A stretch of 59,384 nucleotides of DNA from Metaruminococcus_A sp900762715 (GCA_048204295.1 DBFBLF010000009.1:1-59384); one strand, 5' to 3'. Positions 1 through 8,681 are shown, counted from the stretch's first letter. The notes: a model not told the origin generated them from the sequence alone. Numbers and translations are program-made.

Positions 1-64
1 TTTAATAAATATACACATCTCCAAGGAAAAAGAGGGAATAAATAAGCCGTTTTATGTATATTCA

Positions 65-952
65 CTAAAATGATACAGACTTTGGATGAAGCACCCGCTC
101 CATTTCCTCCGGCAGAGGCGCATAAACCGCCAGCTTCTCCCCTGTTATGGGCTGTGTAAAGCGCACTTCCCCGCAATGGAGCGCCTGCCGGGAAATCCAT
201 CCTCTGCCGCCCCCGTAGAGGTCGTCCCCGGCCAGTGGATGGCCGATGTGGGAAAAGTGGACCCGTATTTGATGGGTGCGCCCGGTTTCCAGCCGGAGTT
301 CCAACAGGCTGTGGCCGTTACCGCACTCCACTGTACGGTAACGAGTAACAGCGCTTTTCCCCGCCGGGTCAACCCGGCGCAGGATGATGCTCTGGCCCGC
401 CCGCGCAATGGGGAACGACAGCTTGCCTTCCGGGGGTTCAATCACCCCTTCGGCAACGGCATAATAAATTTTTTCCAAATTTCCGGAAAGCCTGTCGGCA
501 GCCAGAGGGTGTTTCGCCACCACACAGAGGCCGGAGGTGTCCCGGTCCAGCCGGTTGACTGCGTGAAAACCGGCCCGTTCCCCCTTTTCACAGCACCGGG
601 CGGCAAAGGCGTTTGCCAGCGTATCCTCCCGGTGGCGGTGGGAGGGATGAACCGGCATCCCCGCCGGCTTTGAAAAAACAACAACGTCCTCATCCTCATA
701 AACCACCGGGACGCAAAGGGCGGCATTCGGCAGAAAGTCCTGCTCCTGCGGTTCAAGCCGCACCTCCAGCCGGTCGCCCGCCTTCAGCTGGACGGTCAGA
801 CGCTCCGCCTCCGTCCCGTTGACAGCAAGACTGCCACAGCCCTGCTTCAGGCGGGTAATCATCCGCCTGGAGTAGCCGTGGCAGTGCCCGAGAAAACCGG
901 CCGCGGTCATGCCGCCATACCGTTCATCCACATAGTAAACAATAGTGCGCAA
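65..952 (-). CDS. RluA-family RNA pseudouridine synthase
   Basis: A 295-residue protein that should isomerise uridine to pseudouridine in rRNA or tRNA. The family motif NRLDRDTSGL, with the catalytic Asp, lies near residue 135, and the RluA-type LETGRTHQIRVH motif lies near residue 225. The N-terminal ~80 residues look like a short S4-like segment before the catalytic domain, as in RluC/RluD proteins. The start is a TTG only 3 bases after the ilvE stop, so translation is probably coupled to ilvE. Length is normal for the family. Which RNA position it modifies cannot be told from sequence alone. It could also be called RluD-like or YtzG/YjbO-like. Confidence 0.88.
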   Translation of the reverse strand: MRTIVYYVDERYGGMTAAGFLGHCHGYSRRMITRLKQGCGSLAVNGTEAERLTVQLKAGDRLEVRLEPQEQDFLPNAALCVPVVYEDEDVVVFSKPAGMPVHPSHRHREDTLANAFAARCCEKGERAGFHAVNRLDRDTSGLCVVAKHPLAADRLSGNLEKIYYAVAEGVIEPPEGKLSFPIARAGQSIILRRVDPAGKSAVTRYRTVECGNGHSLLELRLETGRTHQIRVHFSHIGHPLAGDDLYGGGRGWISRQALHCGEVRFTQPITGEKLAVYAPLPEEMERVLHPKSVSF

Positions 953-955
953 CGC

Positions 956-2026
956 TTAGCAAACCTTGACAATCCAGCCGCGCTCATCCGGGACACGCCC
1001 CCACTGGATGCCGGTGAGCTCGTCGTAAAGCCTCTGGGAAATTTCGCCGATCTGGTTGCCGTTGATCTCCATTTTAAGGTCGCCGTATTTTAACTCGCCC
1101 ACCGGGGAGATAACCGCTGCTGTTCCGGTTCCGAACGCCTCTTTGAGGTTGCCGGCCTTGTAGGCTTCCACCAGTTCGTCGATAGAAAGCATGCGCTCAG
1201 AAACTTTATAGCCCCAGTCTTTCAAAACCTGAATGCAGGATTTACGGGTGATGCCCGGAAGAATGGATCCATGGAGTTTTGGCGTTACAACCTCGTCTCC
1301 TAAAACAAAGAAAACATTCATAGCGCCAACTTCTTCAATATACTTCTGCTCAACGCCGTCCAGCCACAGCACCTGTGAATAGCCCTGCGTTCCGGCAACT
1401 TGCTGCGCCTTTAATGAAATGGCATAGTTCGCGCCGGTTTTAACTTCGCCGGTGCCGCCGCGAACTGCGCGGACATAGTGCGGCTCTACATAAATGCTGA
1501 CCGGATTCAGGCCGGTTGCATAATATGCTCCGGACGGAGAAAGGATGATAAGAAGTTTATAGCTTGAGGACGGGTGCACGCCCAAAAACGGCTCTGTAGC
1601 AAATACGAACGGGCGAATGTACAAAGACGCGCCGTCTGCATGCGGAACCCAGTCTTTGTCCAGCTCAATCAGAGTTTTCAGCGCTTCCAGCATAAAATCC
1701 TCATCGACTTTTGGGATGCACATCCGCTCGTTGGAATTATTTAAGCGCTTAAAATTCTCCTGCGGGCGGAAGAGCTGAATGCTTCCATCCGCGGTGCGGT
1801 AAGCTTTAAGCCCTTCAAAAATCGTCTGTGAATAGTGAAGAACAGAACAGGAGGGGTCAAGCGCAATCGGGCCGTACGGTACGATCTGTGCATTGTGCCA
1901 GCCTTCTTCCTTGTTCCAGTCCATGACAAACATATGGTCGGTAAAAATATGGCCAAACCCGAGTTTGGACTCATCTGCCGGCTTTTGTTTCGGACAGGTT
2001 GTTTTGGTAATTTTGATGTTGCTCAT
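956..2026 (-). CDS. ilvE: Branched-chain amino acid aminotransferase (IlvE)
   Basis: A 356-residue PLP enzyme of fold type IV that interconverts Leu, Ile or Val with the matching 2-oxo acids using glutamate/2-oxoglutarate. The length and sequence fit the long clostridial/eukaryote-like BCAT group: an SLYIRPFVFATEP segment, the PLP-lysine region around GTGEVKTGANYA, and the GTGTAAVISPV glycine-rich loop near the C-terminus. The start ATG is preceded by AAGGA at a 9-base spacing. The gene has its own sigma-A-type promoter and a leader of about 130 bases, and it is followed within 3 bases by a pseudouridine synthase gene that probably shares the transcript. Confidence 0.95.
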   Translation of the reverse strand: MSNIKITKTTCPKQKPADESKLGFGHIFTDHMFVMDWNKEEGWHNAQIVPYGPIALDPSCSVLHYSQTIFEGLKAYRTADGSIQLFRPQENFKRLNNSNERMCIPKVDEDFMLEALKTLIELDKDWVPHADGASLYIRPFVFATEPFLGVHPSSSYKLLIILSPSGAYYATGLNPVSIYVEPHYVRAVRGGTGEVKTGANYAISLKAQQVAGTQGYSQVLWLDGVEQKYIEEVGAMNVFFVLGDEVVTPKLHGSILPGITRKSCIQVLKDWGYKVSERMLSIDELVEAYKAGNLKEAFGTGTAAVISPVGELKYGDLKMEINGNQIGEISQRLYDELTGIQWGRVPDERGWIVKVC

Positions 2027-2164
2027 TCCAGCACTTCCTTTAAATAAAGTTTAAATATTCCATTCAAGAAGATGGAACCACCTGCGACAGCCTCAAAACC
2101 CAGGCTGCAACAAACCGTACGCCTTTGTGGCGGCGTATAGACGCAGGGCGGACAGCTAAAAATA

Positions 2165-2192
2165 ATTATAGCACATCCTCTTGGATTTTCAA
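2165..2192 (-). promoter_or_regulatory. sigma-A-type promoter of ilvE
   Basis: Read on the minus strand: TTGAAA, 16-base spacer, TATAAT. The predicted start (~2158) leaves a leader of about 130 bases that can form two small hairpins (TACGCC/GGCGTA and CAGCCT/AGGCTG). Neither has a U-tract. Confidence 0.7.
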
Positions 2193-2252
2193 CACAGAGC
2201 CCACTGAAAAAACATTTATATTTGAAAAATACGTCGTTTTTACTGATTCGCG

Positions 2253-2281
2253 TTGAAAATACAGCCGTTTTCCTATATAAT
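2253..2281 (+). promoter_or_regulatory. sigma-A-type promoter of glgP
   Basis: TTGAAA (2253-2258), 17-base spacer, TATAAT (2276-2281). Transcription should begin near 2288, about 100 bases upstream of the glgP start codon. Confidence 0.8.
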
Positions 2282-2298
2282 TATATCATCTGTCAGAA

Positions 2299-2357
2299 TT
2301 CAGTGAACTGAAACATGCCTGAAAGAACAGGCAAACGGGCGGAAATCCCCGTTTTTT
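2299..2357 (+). promoter_or_regulatory. Structured glgP leader with terminator-like third hairpin
   Basis: Three consecutive hairpins lie between promoter and gene. The first is TTCAG-TGAA-CTGAA (2299-2312). The second is GCCTG-6 nt-CAGGC (2317-2332). The third is AAACGGG-8 nt-CCCGTTT (2333-2354), which runs straight into further T residues. The third resembles a short intrinsic terminator, so it could attenuate transcription. No known riboswitch was recognised. Confidence 0.4.
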
Positions 2358-2389
2358 ACCAGAATCCAATTTTAAGGAGTGGACGAAGG

Positions 2390-4783
2390 ATGGAACATAT
2401 TACTGCAAAGCAGTTCAGCGAGCAGATCCGTCAAAAACTCAACCAGAACATCGGCATTGCCGAACAGATGGCCGAAAACAAAGACCTCTACCAAGCTGTT
2501 TCAATGATTGTCAGCGACATGGCCATGGAAAATTACACCCGTTTTATTTCAAAGGCGAATTCCGGCGGCAGAAAACGGGTTTATTACCTGAGCATGGAAT
2601 TCCTGATGGGGCGCTCTCTGAAGACGACCCTCTACAACCTCGGCCTTGTAGACACCGTGCAGAAAGCCCTGGCCGACTATAACGTGAAGCTTGAAGACCT
2701 TTACGACTACGAGCCGGACGCAGGACTGGGCAACGGCGGCCTGGGGCGGCTTGCCGCCTGCTACATGGACTCTCTGGCAACTCTTGGTTACCCGGCGACC
2801 GGGTACTCCATCTGCTATGAGTTCGGCATTTTCAAACAGAAAATCATAGAGGGCTGGCAGAACGAACTGCCTGACAACTGGCTGCCCGGCGGGGAGGTTT
2901 GGCTCCATCAGGTTCCGGACCGGACGGTCGAAGTCCATTTCGGCGGCGAACTGGAGGAGAGCTGGGACGGCGGCTACCATTTTGTCAATCATAAGAATTA
3001 CGACACCGTCCAGGCGGTTCCGTATGACATGTACGTTTCCGGCTTCGGCGGGAAGGGCACCTCGCAGCTCCGGCTCTGGCGGGCGCAGAGCCCCGCTTTC
3101 GACATGGAGAAGTTCAACTCCGGCGACTATGTAAACGCCCTTGGGCAGACCGCAATCGCCCAGGCGATTTCCAAGGTGCTCTACCCGAACGACAATCACA
3201 CCGAAGGAAAGCTTTTGCGGCTGCGGCAGCAGTACTTCCTCTGCGCCGCTTCAATTGGGGATATCATCACCCGGCATATGGCGACCTACGGCACCCTTGA
3301 AAACCTGGCCGACAAGGTGGCGATCCACATCAACGACACCCACCCGACTCTCGCCATACCCGAACTGATGCGGCTACTCCTCGACGAATGCGGCTACAGC
3401 TGGGAAAAGGCCTGGAACATTACCACCAAGGTCTTTGCCTACACCAACCACACCGTCATGAGCGAAGCGCTGGAATGCTGGAACGAGTCCATTTTCAAGA
3501 TGCTCCTTCCCCGCATCTATCAAATTGTATGTGAAATCAACAACCGTTTTACAAACGACGTTTACGACTACTTCGGAAATTCCGAAAAAGTGGAAAAAAT
3601 GGCAATCATTGCGAACCACCAGGTGCGGATGGCCCACCTCTGCATTGTCGGCTCCCATCACGTCAACGGCGTTTCCAAGCTCCATTCCCAAATTTTGAAG
3701 GACGATGTTTTCCACGACTTCTACCAGATGATGCCCGCAAAATTCACAAACGTAACAAACGGCATCGCCTACCGGCGCTGGCTCTACCAGTCGAATCCTG
3801 GGCTGACGAACCTTTTGAAGGAGCGCATCGGGGACGGTTTCCTGACCGACGGGGCCGAGCTTGCGAAGATCAGGAAATACGCCGGGGACAAAAGCTTTCT
3901 TGAGGCCCTGAACCGGGTCAAGCTGGAAAACAAACAGTCCTTTTCAAATTACGTCAAAAAGACCGCCGGCATTGCGCTCAACCCGGAATCGATCTTCGAC
4001 GTACAGGTCAAACGGCTGCATGAATACAAGCGCCAGCATTTGAACGCCCTGAACATCATGACCGAATACCGGGCGCTCCTTGAAAACCCCGATATGGACT
4101 TTGTGCCGAAAACCTATATTTTCGGGGCAAAAGCAGCGCCGGGCTACTACCTCGCAAAACAGATCATCAAGCTGATCTGCACCCTTGCGAAAGAAATTGA
4201 CTCGAACCCGAAAATCCGGGAGAAGCTCAGCGTGGTCTTCCTTGAGGATTACCGCGTCACTTTGTCCGAGCTGCTGATGCCCGCAAGCGAAGTGAGCGAA
4301 CAGATTTCCCTTGCCGGGACAGAGGCCTCCGGCACCGGCAACATGAAGCTGATGTTAAACGGTGCTGTGACACTCGGCACCATGGACGGCGCGAACATTG
4401 AAATCGGCGAAGCGGTCGGCCCGGAGAATATCATCACCTTCGGCATGACCGCGGAAGAGGTAAGTGAGCTCAAGGCGCAGGGCTACCACCCGCAGCAGAT
4501 TTACCAGAACAATCCGGCGGTCAAAGCCGCGGTCGATATGCTTACGAACGGGATCGGCGGCGAGCGTTTTGACGAAATTGCAAACCAGTTAAAGAGCCGC
4601 GACACCTATATGGCGCTGGCGGACTTCGACAGCTACCGCGAGGCGCAGGCACGGGTAAGCGCCCTCTACCGCGACCCGCTCAAATTTGCGGAAGTCTCCC
4701 TCAACAATATCGCCGGGGCGGGTATCTTCTCCGCCGACCGCGCGATTCAGGAGTACGCGCATAACATCTGGCATTTGGATTAA
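2390..4783 (+). CDS. glgP: Glycogen/starch alpha-glucan phosphorylase
   Basis: A GT35 enzyme of 797 residues that releases glucose-1-phosphate from alpha-1,4-glucans by phosphorolysis. The ATG at 2390 was chosen because AAGGAG lies 9 bases upstream; an in-frame ATG at 2315 falls inside the structured leader and lacks a binding site. The PLP-binding region EASGTGNMKLMLNGA places the Schiff-base lysine at about residue 653. The glycine-rich GLGNGGLGRLAACYMDS motif near residue 110 and the KRLHEYKRQ motif near residue 545 are both intact. Full length for the family. It is followed by a GH13 enzyme gene, which suggests joint alpha-glucan breakdown. Confidence 0.96.
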   Translation: MEHITAKQFSEQIRQKLNQNIGIAEQMAENKDLYQAVSMIVSDMAMENYTRFISKANSGGRKRVYYLSMEFLMGRSLKTTLYNLGLVDTVQKALADYNVKLEDLYDYEPDAGLGNGGLGRLAACYMDSLATLGYPATGYSICYEFGIFKQKIIEGWQNELPDNWLPGGEVWLHQVPDRTVEVHFGGELEESWDGGYHFVNHKNYDTVQAVPYDMYVSGFGGKGTSQLRLWRAQSPAFDMEKFNSGDYVNALGQTAIAQAISKVLYPNDNHTEGKLLRLRQQYFLCAASIGDIITRHMATYGTLENLADKVAIHINDTHPTLAIPELMRLLLDECGYSWEKAWNITTKVFAYTNHTVMSEALECWNESIFKMLLPRIYQIVCEINNRFTNDVYDYFGNSEKVEKMAIIANHQVRMAHLCIVGSHHVNGVSKLHSQILKDDVFHDFYQMMPAKFTNVTNGIAYRRWLYQSNPGLTNLLKERIGDGFLTDGAELAKIRKYAGDKSFLEALNRVKLENKQSFSNYVKKTAGIALNPESIFDVQVKRLHEYKRQHLNALNIMTEYRALLENPDMDFVPKTYIFGAKAAPGYYLAKQIIKLICTLAKEIDSNPKIREKLSVVFLEDYRVTLSELLMPASEVSEQISLAGTEASGTGNMKLMLNGAVTLGTMDGANIEIGEAVGPENIITFGMTAEEVSELKAQGYHPQQIYQNNPAVKAAVDMLTNGIGGERFDEIANQLKSRDTYMALADFDSYREAQARVSALYRDPLKFAEVSLNNIAGAGIFSADRAIQEYAHNIWHLD

Positions 4784-4800
4784 CCCCGGCGTCACCTACA

Positions 4801-4835
4801 AAACCCCGCGGCGCCGGACCGGCGTTCCGGGGTTT
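4801..4835 (+). terminator. GC-rich hairpin after glgP
   Basis: AAACCCCG pairs with CGGGGTTT, and an inner CGCCGG/CCGGCG stem completes the hairpin. Only three T residues follow. It may be a weak terminator or an mRNA 3'-end stabiliser that lets some transcription continue into the GH13 gene. Confidence 0.5.
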
Positions 4836-4869
4836 GCTTATGAATGCCGAAACGAAAGGATGAAAGAAA

Positions 4870-6720
4870 ATGGTTTCGTTCCTTTGCAGGGACGGTTTTT
4901 ATAAAAGCCCCTTCGGCGCAGTCCGTGTGGGCAGTGCGGTCCATCTGCGGATCACCACCCCGCCCGACCTGTATATCTGCCAAGCGGAGCTGGTTCTGAA
5001 CAACGGCGAAACCGACCGTGTTCTGCCAATGGCTTATGAGACCACCACCTCAAGCTACAACTCTTTCTTTTTGGAGTATACGCCCGACACATGCGGCACC
5101 TTTTTCTATTACTTCCGGCTTTCCACCGAGCACGGCGTGCGGTACATCCGTTCTTTTGAGCACGCGTCCGGCTATATGACCGACAGCCTCCTGAGCGGCG
5201 GGAGCTTCCAGCTCACTGTTTACAGCGAAAGCTTCCGGGAACCGGCGGGCTGGGGCGGTGGAATTTTTTATCAGATTTTCCCCGACCGCTTCTGCAACAG
5301 CGGAAAAAAGCGCGAAAACGTGCCCGGCGACCGGGTTTTGCGGACCGACTGGGGGGCTACTCCCCATTTTCTCCCGGATGAACACGGACGGATTGTGAAC
5401 AACGACTACTTTGGAGGCGACCTGGAGGGAATCCGGCAGAAGCTCGGTTACCTGAAAGAACTTGGAGTAACCGCCATCTACCTCAACCCGATCTTTGAGG
5501 CGCATTCCAACCACCGCTATAATACGGCCGACTATATGAAGATCGACCCGCTCCTTGGAACGGAGGAGGACTTTATAAACCTCTGCGCGGATGCGAAAGA
5601 AAAAGGAATCCGGATTATTTTAGACGGCGTTTTCAGCCACACCGGAAGCGACAGCCTTTATTTCAACCGCGAATGCCGGTACCCCACCACTGGCGCGGCC
5701 AATTCAACGAGCAGTCCCTATTATAACTGGTACGATTTCAAGCACTGGCCCGACCAGTATACAAGCTGGTGGGGGATAGACACCCTGCCGGCTGTCAACG
5801 AGCTCTACCCTGACTACACCGCCTTCATCTGCGGGAAAGGCGGTGTGATTGACACTTGGATGGAGCGGGGCGCGGACGGCTTCCGGCTGGACGTTGCGGA
5901 TGAACTTCCAGACCCGTTTATCGCGGAGGTTCGCCGGGCTGTCAAGCGCCACGGGGATGATAAACTGCTGATCGGCGAAGTGTGGGAGGACGCCACCAAC
6001 AAGGTGAGTTACGGCGTTCTGCGGAAATACCTGACCGGCGGCGAGCTCGACTCTGTCATGAACTACCCCTTTAAAGACGCTGTCCTCCGCTTTGTGCGGT
6101 ATGGTGACAGCGAGGACTTCAAGGACAGGGTTCTGACTATCTGCGAGCACTACCCCGCGCCCGCCCTGAACACTGCAATGAACTCCCTCTCCACCCATGA
6201 TACGGCGCGGGCCATCACCGTTCTGGCCGGGGTGGACGGGGCCGGAAAAGACCGGCTCTGGCAGGCAATCCAGTCCCTTTCCCCAGAGGAATACCGGCTG
6301 GGGATCAAACGGCTCAAGCTCGCCATGGTGCTCCAGTATTCCCTGCCCGGCATCCCCTGTATCTATTACGGGGACGAGGCTGGATTACAGGGCTACACCG
6401 ACCCGTTCAACCGGGGCTGTTACCCCTGGGGGCACCAGAACGAAGAGTTGATGAACTTTACAAAAGAGCTTGGAGAAATACGGCGCGCCTGCCCCGCGCT
6501 GGACGGCGGCAGCCTCCGCTTTGTCGATACCCCGGCTGACGTTGTCGGGCTGCTGCGGTACGACCGAACGCACCAATACCTGGTCTATGTCAACAGCATT
6601 GACGCCGCGGTTTCTCTCCCTCTGGACGAAACGCTTCGCCATCTCTCCCCTGTGCGGGGGGATGTGAAAAACGGGATTATCCACCTGGAGCCGTACGGCT
6701 TCGCCATCCTGAAAAAATAG
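4870..6720 (+). CDS. GH13 alpha-glucanase (neopullulanase/cyclomaltodextrinase-like)
   Basis: A 616-residue cytoplasmic-looking enzyme (no signal peptide) of the alpha-amylase family. Residues ~1-110 form an N-terminal beta domain of the CBM34/maltogenic-amylase type, followed by the (beta/alpha)8 barrel. The three GH13 carboxylates are visible: the nucleophile Asp in DGFRLDVADE (about residue 341), the acid/base Glu in LLIGEVWED (about 369) and the stabilising Asp in LSTHDTARA (about 444). AAAGGA lies 9 bases before the ATG. It follows glgP on the same strand and precedes an MFS transporter, which suggests intracellular maltodextrin processing. The exact specificity (neopullulanase, maltogenic amylase or cyclomaltodextrinase) is not decidable here. 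Confidence 0.9.
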   Translation: MVSFLCRDGFYKSPFGAVRVGSAVHLRITTPPDLYICQAELVLNNGETDRVLPMAYETTTSSYNSFFLEYTPDTCGTFFYYFRLSTEHGVRYIRSFEHASGYMTDSLLSGGSFQLTVYSESFREPAGWGGGIFYQIFPDRFCNSGKKRENVPGDRVLRTDWGATPHFLPDEHGRIVNNDYFGGDLEGIRQKLGYLKELGVTAIYLNPIFEAHSNHRYNTADYMKIDPLLGTEEDFINLCADAKEKGIRIILDGVFSHTGSDSLYFNRECRYPTTGAANSTSSPYYNWYDFKHWPDQYTSWWGIDTLPAVNELYPDYTAFICGKGGVIDTWMERGADGFRLDVADELPDPFIAEVRRAVKRHGDDKLLIGEVWEDATNKVSYGVLRKYLTGGELDSVMNYPFKDAVLRFVRYGDSEDFKDRVLTICEHYPAPALNTAMNSLSTHDTARAITVLAGVDGAGKDRLWQAIQSLSPEEYRLGIKRLKLAMVLQYSLPGIPCIYYGDEAGLQGYTDPFNRGCYPWGHQNEELMNFTKELGEIRRACPALDGGSLRFVDTPADVVGLLRYDRTHQYLVYVNSIDAAVSLPLDETLRHLSPVRGDVKNGIIHLEPYGFAILKK

Positions 6721-6733
6721 AATTCATCCTTGG

Positions 6734-6760
6734 CCGCGGGCATTTTTCGCCCGCGGTTTT
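6734..6760 (+). terminator. Intrinsic terminator after GH13 gene
   Basis: CCGCGGGC-7 nt-GCCCGCGG stem followed by TTTTCTT. Confidence 0.9.
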
Positions 6761-6767
6761 CTTAATA

Positions 6768-6796
6768 TTGTCTTTACAGACATTTTATGATAGTAT
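6768..6796 (+). promoter_or_regulatory. Likely promoter of the MFS transporter gene
   Basis: TTGTCT (6768-6773), 17-base spacer, TAGTAT (6791-6796), placed between the upstream terminator and the MFS start. Confidence 0.5.
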
Positions 6797-6832
6797 TAAT
6801 TCACAAAACGTTCATATAAGGGGATCACAACC

Positions 6833-8056
6833 ATGCAACAAATCAAACAGTTCCTCTCAGGAAAAATCACACGTCCCGCTCTTTTCGTCTTCCTCATCAT
6901 GGTCTGCGCCGCCGCCGTTGGGAACGGGTTCAGCGACGCAATCTACGCCAACTACTACAAGGACGTCTACAACGTCACTGCCACCCAACGGGCGTTTATT
7001 GAATTCCCGCGCGAACTCCCCGGTCTCCTCTGCGCCTTTTTTATCGCCGCCCTTTCCTTTTTAGGCGACTACAAACTCAGCCTGATCGCGCAGATTCTGG
7101 CCTGTACCGGTCTGACGGCTCTGGGCCTGTTTACACCCAGCTTCGGGCTGATGCTTGTCTTCCTCTTCATCAATTCCCTTGGGATGCACCTGTTTATGCC
7201 GCTGCAGGACTCCATAACGATGTCGATGTCCGAGCCGGGCAAGGTCGGCAGCCAGATGGGCAAGGTCGCAAGCCTCAAAACGGGGGTGACCTTTTTAAGC
7301 GGCCTGATTGTATTCTTCGGCTTCCGGTTCGGGTGGTTTACCTTTAAGGCCGAAGTAAAGCCGGTCTTTTTAATCGGCGCCGCAGCTTTTCTTATTGCCG
7401 TTGTCGCCGCTCTGGCACTGATCCGCCTCACCCGGGGACAGAAGCCGGCAAAAAAGAAATTCCGGCTGATCTTCCGCTGGCGGTACCGCTTTTTCTACCT
7501 GCTGACCATTTTAAGCGGTGTGCAGAAGCAAATTGCCTACGTCTACGGTTCCTGGGTTGTTATCGACCTGCTGTTAAAAGGGGCGGACGTTATGTCCCTT
7601 TTAATCCTTGCAAGCAGCTTTGTCGGCATCTTCTTTATCAGCCTCATCGGGCGCTGGCTCGACCGTAAGGGCATTAAATTTATGATGTATGTCGACGCGC
7701 TTTCCTTCATCGTGGTCTATGTGATTTACGGCTGTGTTGTCTGGGCAATTACCCAAAACCTCCTGCCCGGGGATGGCTGGCCGGTCATGGTCGTCTACGC
7801 GCTCTTCGTCCTAGACCGGATGAGCATGCAAATTGGTATTGTGCGCTCGGTCTACCTGCGCTCAATTGCCCAAAACCCGGAGGAGGTCACCCAGGTTCTT
7901 TCAACCGGGACCAGCCTGGACCACTTCGTCTCAATCATTGCCGCCCAGCTCTGCGGGCTGGTCTGGACCTTCTGGGGGCCGTACTGGGTTTTCTTTCTAG
8001 CGGCCGCTTTTTCCCTTGGGAACCTTTTTGTAGCATGGCGGATTAAAACGGAGTAA
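6833..8056 (+). CDS. MFS transporter, 12-TM type
   Basis: A 407-residue integral membrane protein with repeated hydrophobic helices across its length and a basic central loop (about residues 200-215, RGQKPAKKKFR) separating two six-helix halves, as in the major facilitator superfamily. AAGGGGA lies upstream of the ATG. The preceding gluconeogenic/glucan genes hint at a sugar substrate, but a terminator and a separate promoter lie between them, so this is only a positional guess. No substrate signature was recognised. Confidence 0.85.
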   Translation: MQQIKQFLSGKITRPALFVFLIMVCAAAVGNGFSDAIYANYYKDVYNVTATQRAFIEFPRELPGLLCAFFIAALSFLGDYKLSLIAQILACTGLTALGLFTPSFGLMLVFLFINSLGMHLFMPLQDSITMSMSEPGKVGSQMGKVASLKTGVTFLSGLIVFFGFRFGWFTFKAEVKPVFLIGAAAFLIAVVAALALIRLTRGQKPAKKKFRLIFRWRYRFFYLLTILSGVQKQIAYVYGSWVVIDLLLKGADVMSLLILASSFVGIFFISLIGRWLDRKGIKFMMYVDALSFIVVYVIYGCVVWAITQNLLPGDGWPVMVVYALFVLDRMSMQIGIVRSVYLRSIAQNPEEVTQVLSTGTSLDHFVSIIAAQLCGLVWTFWGPYWVFFLAAAFSLGNLFVAWRIKTE

Positions 8057-8063
8057 GAAGATC

Positions 8064-8092
8064 AAAAGCCTCCCCAAAACGGGGAGGCTTTT
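8064..8092. terminator. Bidirectional terminator
   Basis: AAAGCCTCCCC / GGGGAGGCTTT stem with a 5-base loop, A-tract on one side and T-tract on the other. It serves the convergent MFS and XRE genes. A nearly identical copy lies at 8635-8667. Confidence 0.9.
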
Positions 8093-8285
8093 ATATTTCA
8101 ATTTCTAAAATAAAATCGATTGTAACCTGATAAAATGATGCTAATTTTTTGAGAACGTTACTTGGTATATCCAATACGCCGTTTTCGTATCTGGAGTAAG
8201 TTGTTTGACTGACATTTAAATAATCAGCCAGCTGTTGCTGGGTATAATTTTTACTTTCCCTTAAATCCCTGATTCTTTTATACAT
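8091..8285 (-). CDS. Small XRE-family HTH regulator
   Basis: A 64-residue Cro/CI-type helix-turn-helix protein: YKRIRDLRESKNYTQQQLADYLNVSQ followed by TYSRYENG is a textbook HTH_3 fold, and no other domain is attached. GGTGAT lies 5 bases before the ATG at 8285. An alternative ATG at 8297 would add four residues, but it lies only 4 bases after the -10 hexamer. It is divergent from a 56-residue ribbon-helix-helix-like gene. Two identical-pattern palindromes sit in the shared promoter region, one in each promoter, so autoregulation and control of the neighbour are likely. Targets elsewhere are unknown. Confidence 0.88.
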   Translation of the reverse strand: MYKRIRDLRESKNYTQQQLADYLNVSQTTYSRYENGVLDIPSNVLKKLASFYQVTIDFILEIEI

Positions 8286-8301
8286 ATTTATCACCATGTC
8301 A

Positions 8302-8356
8302 ATTATACCTTATGCAAAAAACGCATATTAGCTTTTATGCATTTTCCGCATAAAAT
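8302..8356. promoter_or_regulatory. Divergent promoters with twin palindromic operators
   Basis: Two palindromes of the form TATGC-N7-GCATA lie at 8311-8327 and 8335-8353 (the second extended to TTATGC/GCATAA), with centres 25 bp apart. The first lies in the spacer of the minus-strand promoter (TATAAT at 8307-8302). The second overlaps the plus-strand -10 TAAAAT (8351-8356; -35 TTAGCT at 8328-8333). This is the expected arrangement for a small HTH repressor controlling both directions. Confidence 0.7.
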
Positions 8357-8375
8357 AAAGTTGAGGTGATAAGGA

Positions 8376-8546
8376 ATGAAAAAATATATTATCCCGCGAA
8401 TCCCGGCAACGACGCCAAAAACCATTCGATTTCCAAACAATATCATTGAAGCGGTTGAAGAAGCAATAAGAGGAAAAGAGTGTACGTTTACAGCGTTTGT
8501 GGTAGAGGCGGTACGTATTGCGCTGGAATGTCTAGAAGAGGAATAA
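8376..8546 (+). CDS. Small ribbon-helix-helix-like protein (56 aa)
   Basis: Translating from the ATG at 8376 gives a 56-residue protein with GAGGTG 7 bases upstream. After a short N-terminus it reads KTIRFPNNIIEAVEEAIRGK and then a helix TFTAFVVEAVRIALECLEEE. This strand-helix-helix pattern (IRFP strand, two amphipathic helices) is that of Arc/MetJ/CopG or YlcI/YnfO-type small DNA-binding proteins. It is divergent from the XRE gene and shares its operators, so the pair may be a small regulatory module or the remnant of a mobile element. No specific family match can be claimed. Confidence 0.7.
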   Translation: MKKYIIPRIPATTPKTIRFPNNIIEAVEEAIRGKECTFTAFVVEAVRIALECLEEE

Positions 8547-8634
8547 CCCCGTCTATCAACGCGCCGTGCGGGCCAAGAGTATTCAGGTTAGAACCACAAC
8601 CGAATTGCGAATTGTCCGGCCCGGCCATGGGCAA

Positions 8635-8667
8635 CAAAAAAGCCTCCCCAAAACGGGGAGGCTTTTT
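8635..8667. terminator. Bidirectional terminator, duplicate of the one at 8064
   Basis: The GCCTCCCC-AAAAC-GGGGAGGC stem is identical to that at 8064-8092, with A/T tracts on both sides. It terminates the cold-shock gene on the minus strand. Confidence 0.9.
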
Positions 8668-8681
8668 AATTTGTTCAGCTC

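Noticed and set aside
2041..2160. Possible T-box riboswitch in the ilvE leader (a GCAGGTGGTTCC stretch on the minus strand)
   Set aside because: The match to the T-box core needs an A where this has T, the leader is only ~130 bases, and no specifier loop or terminator was seen.
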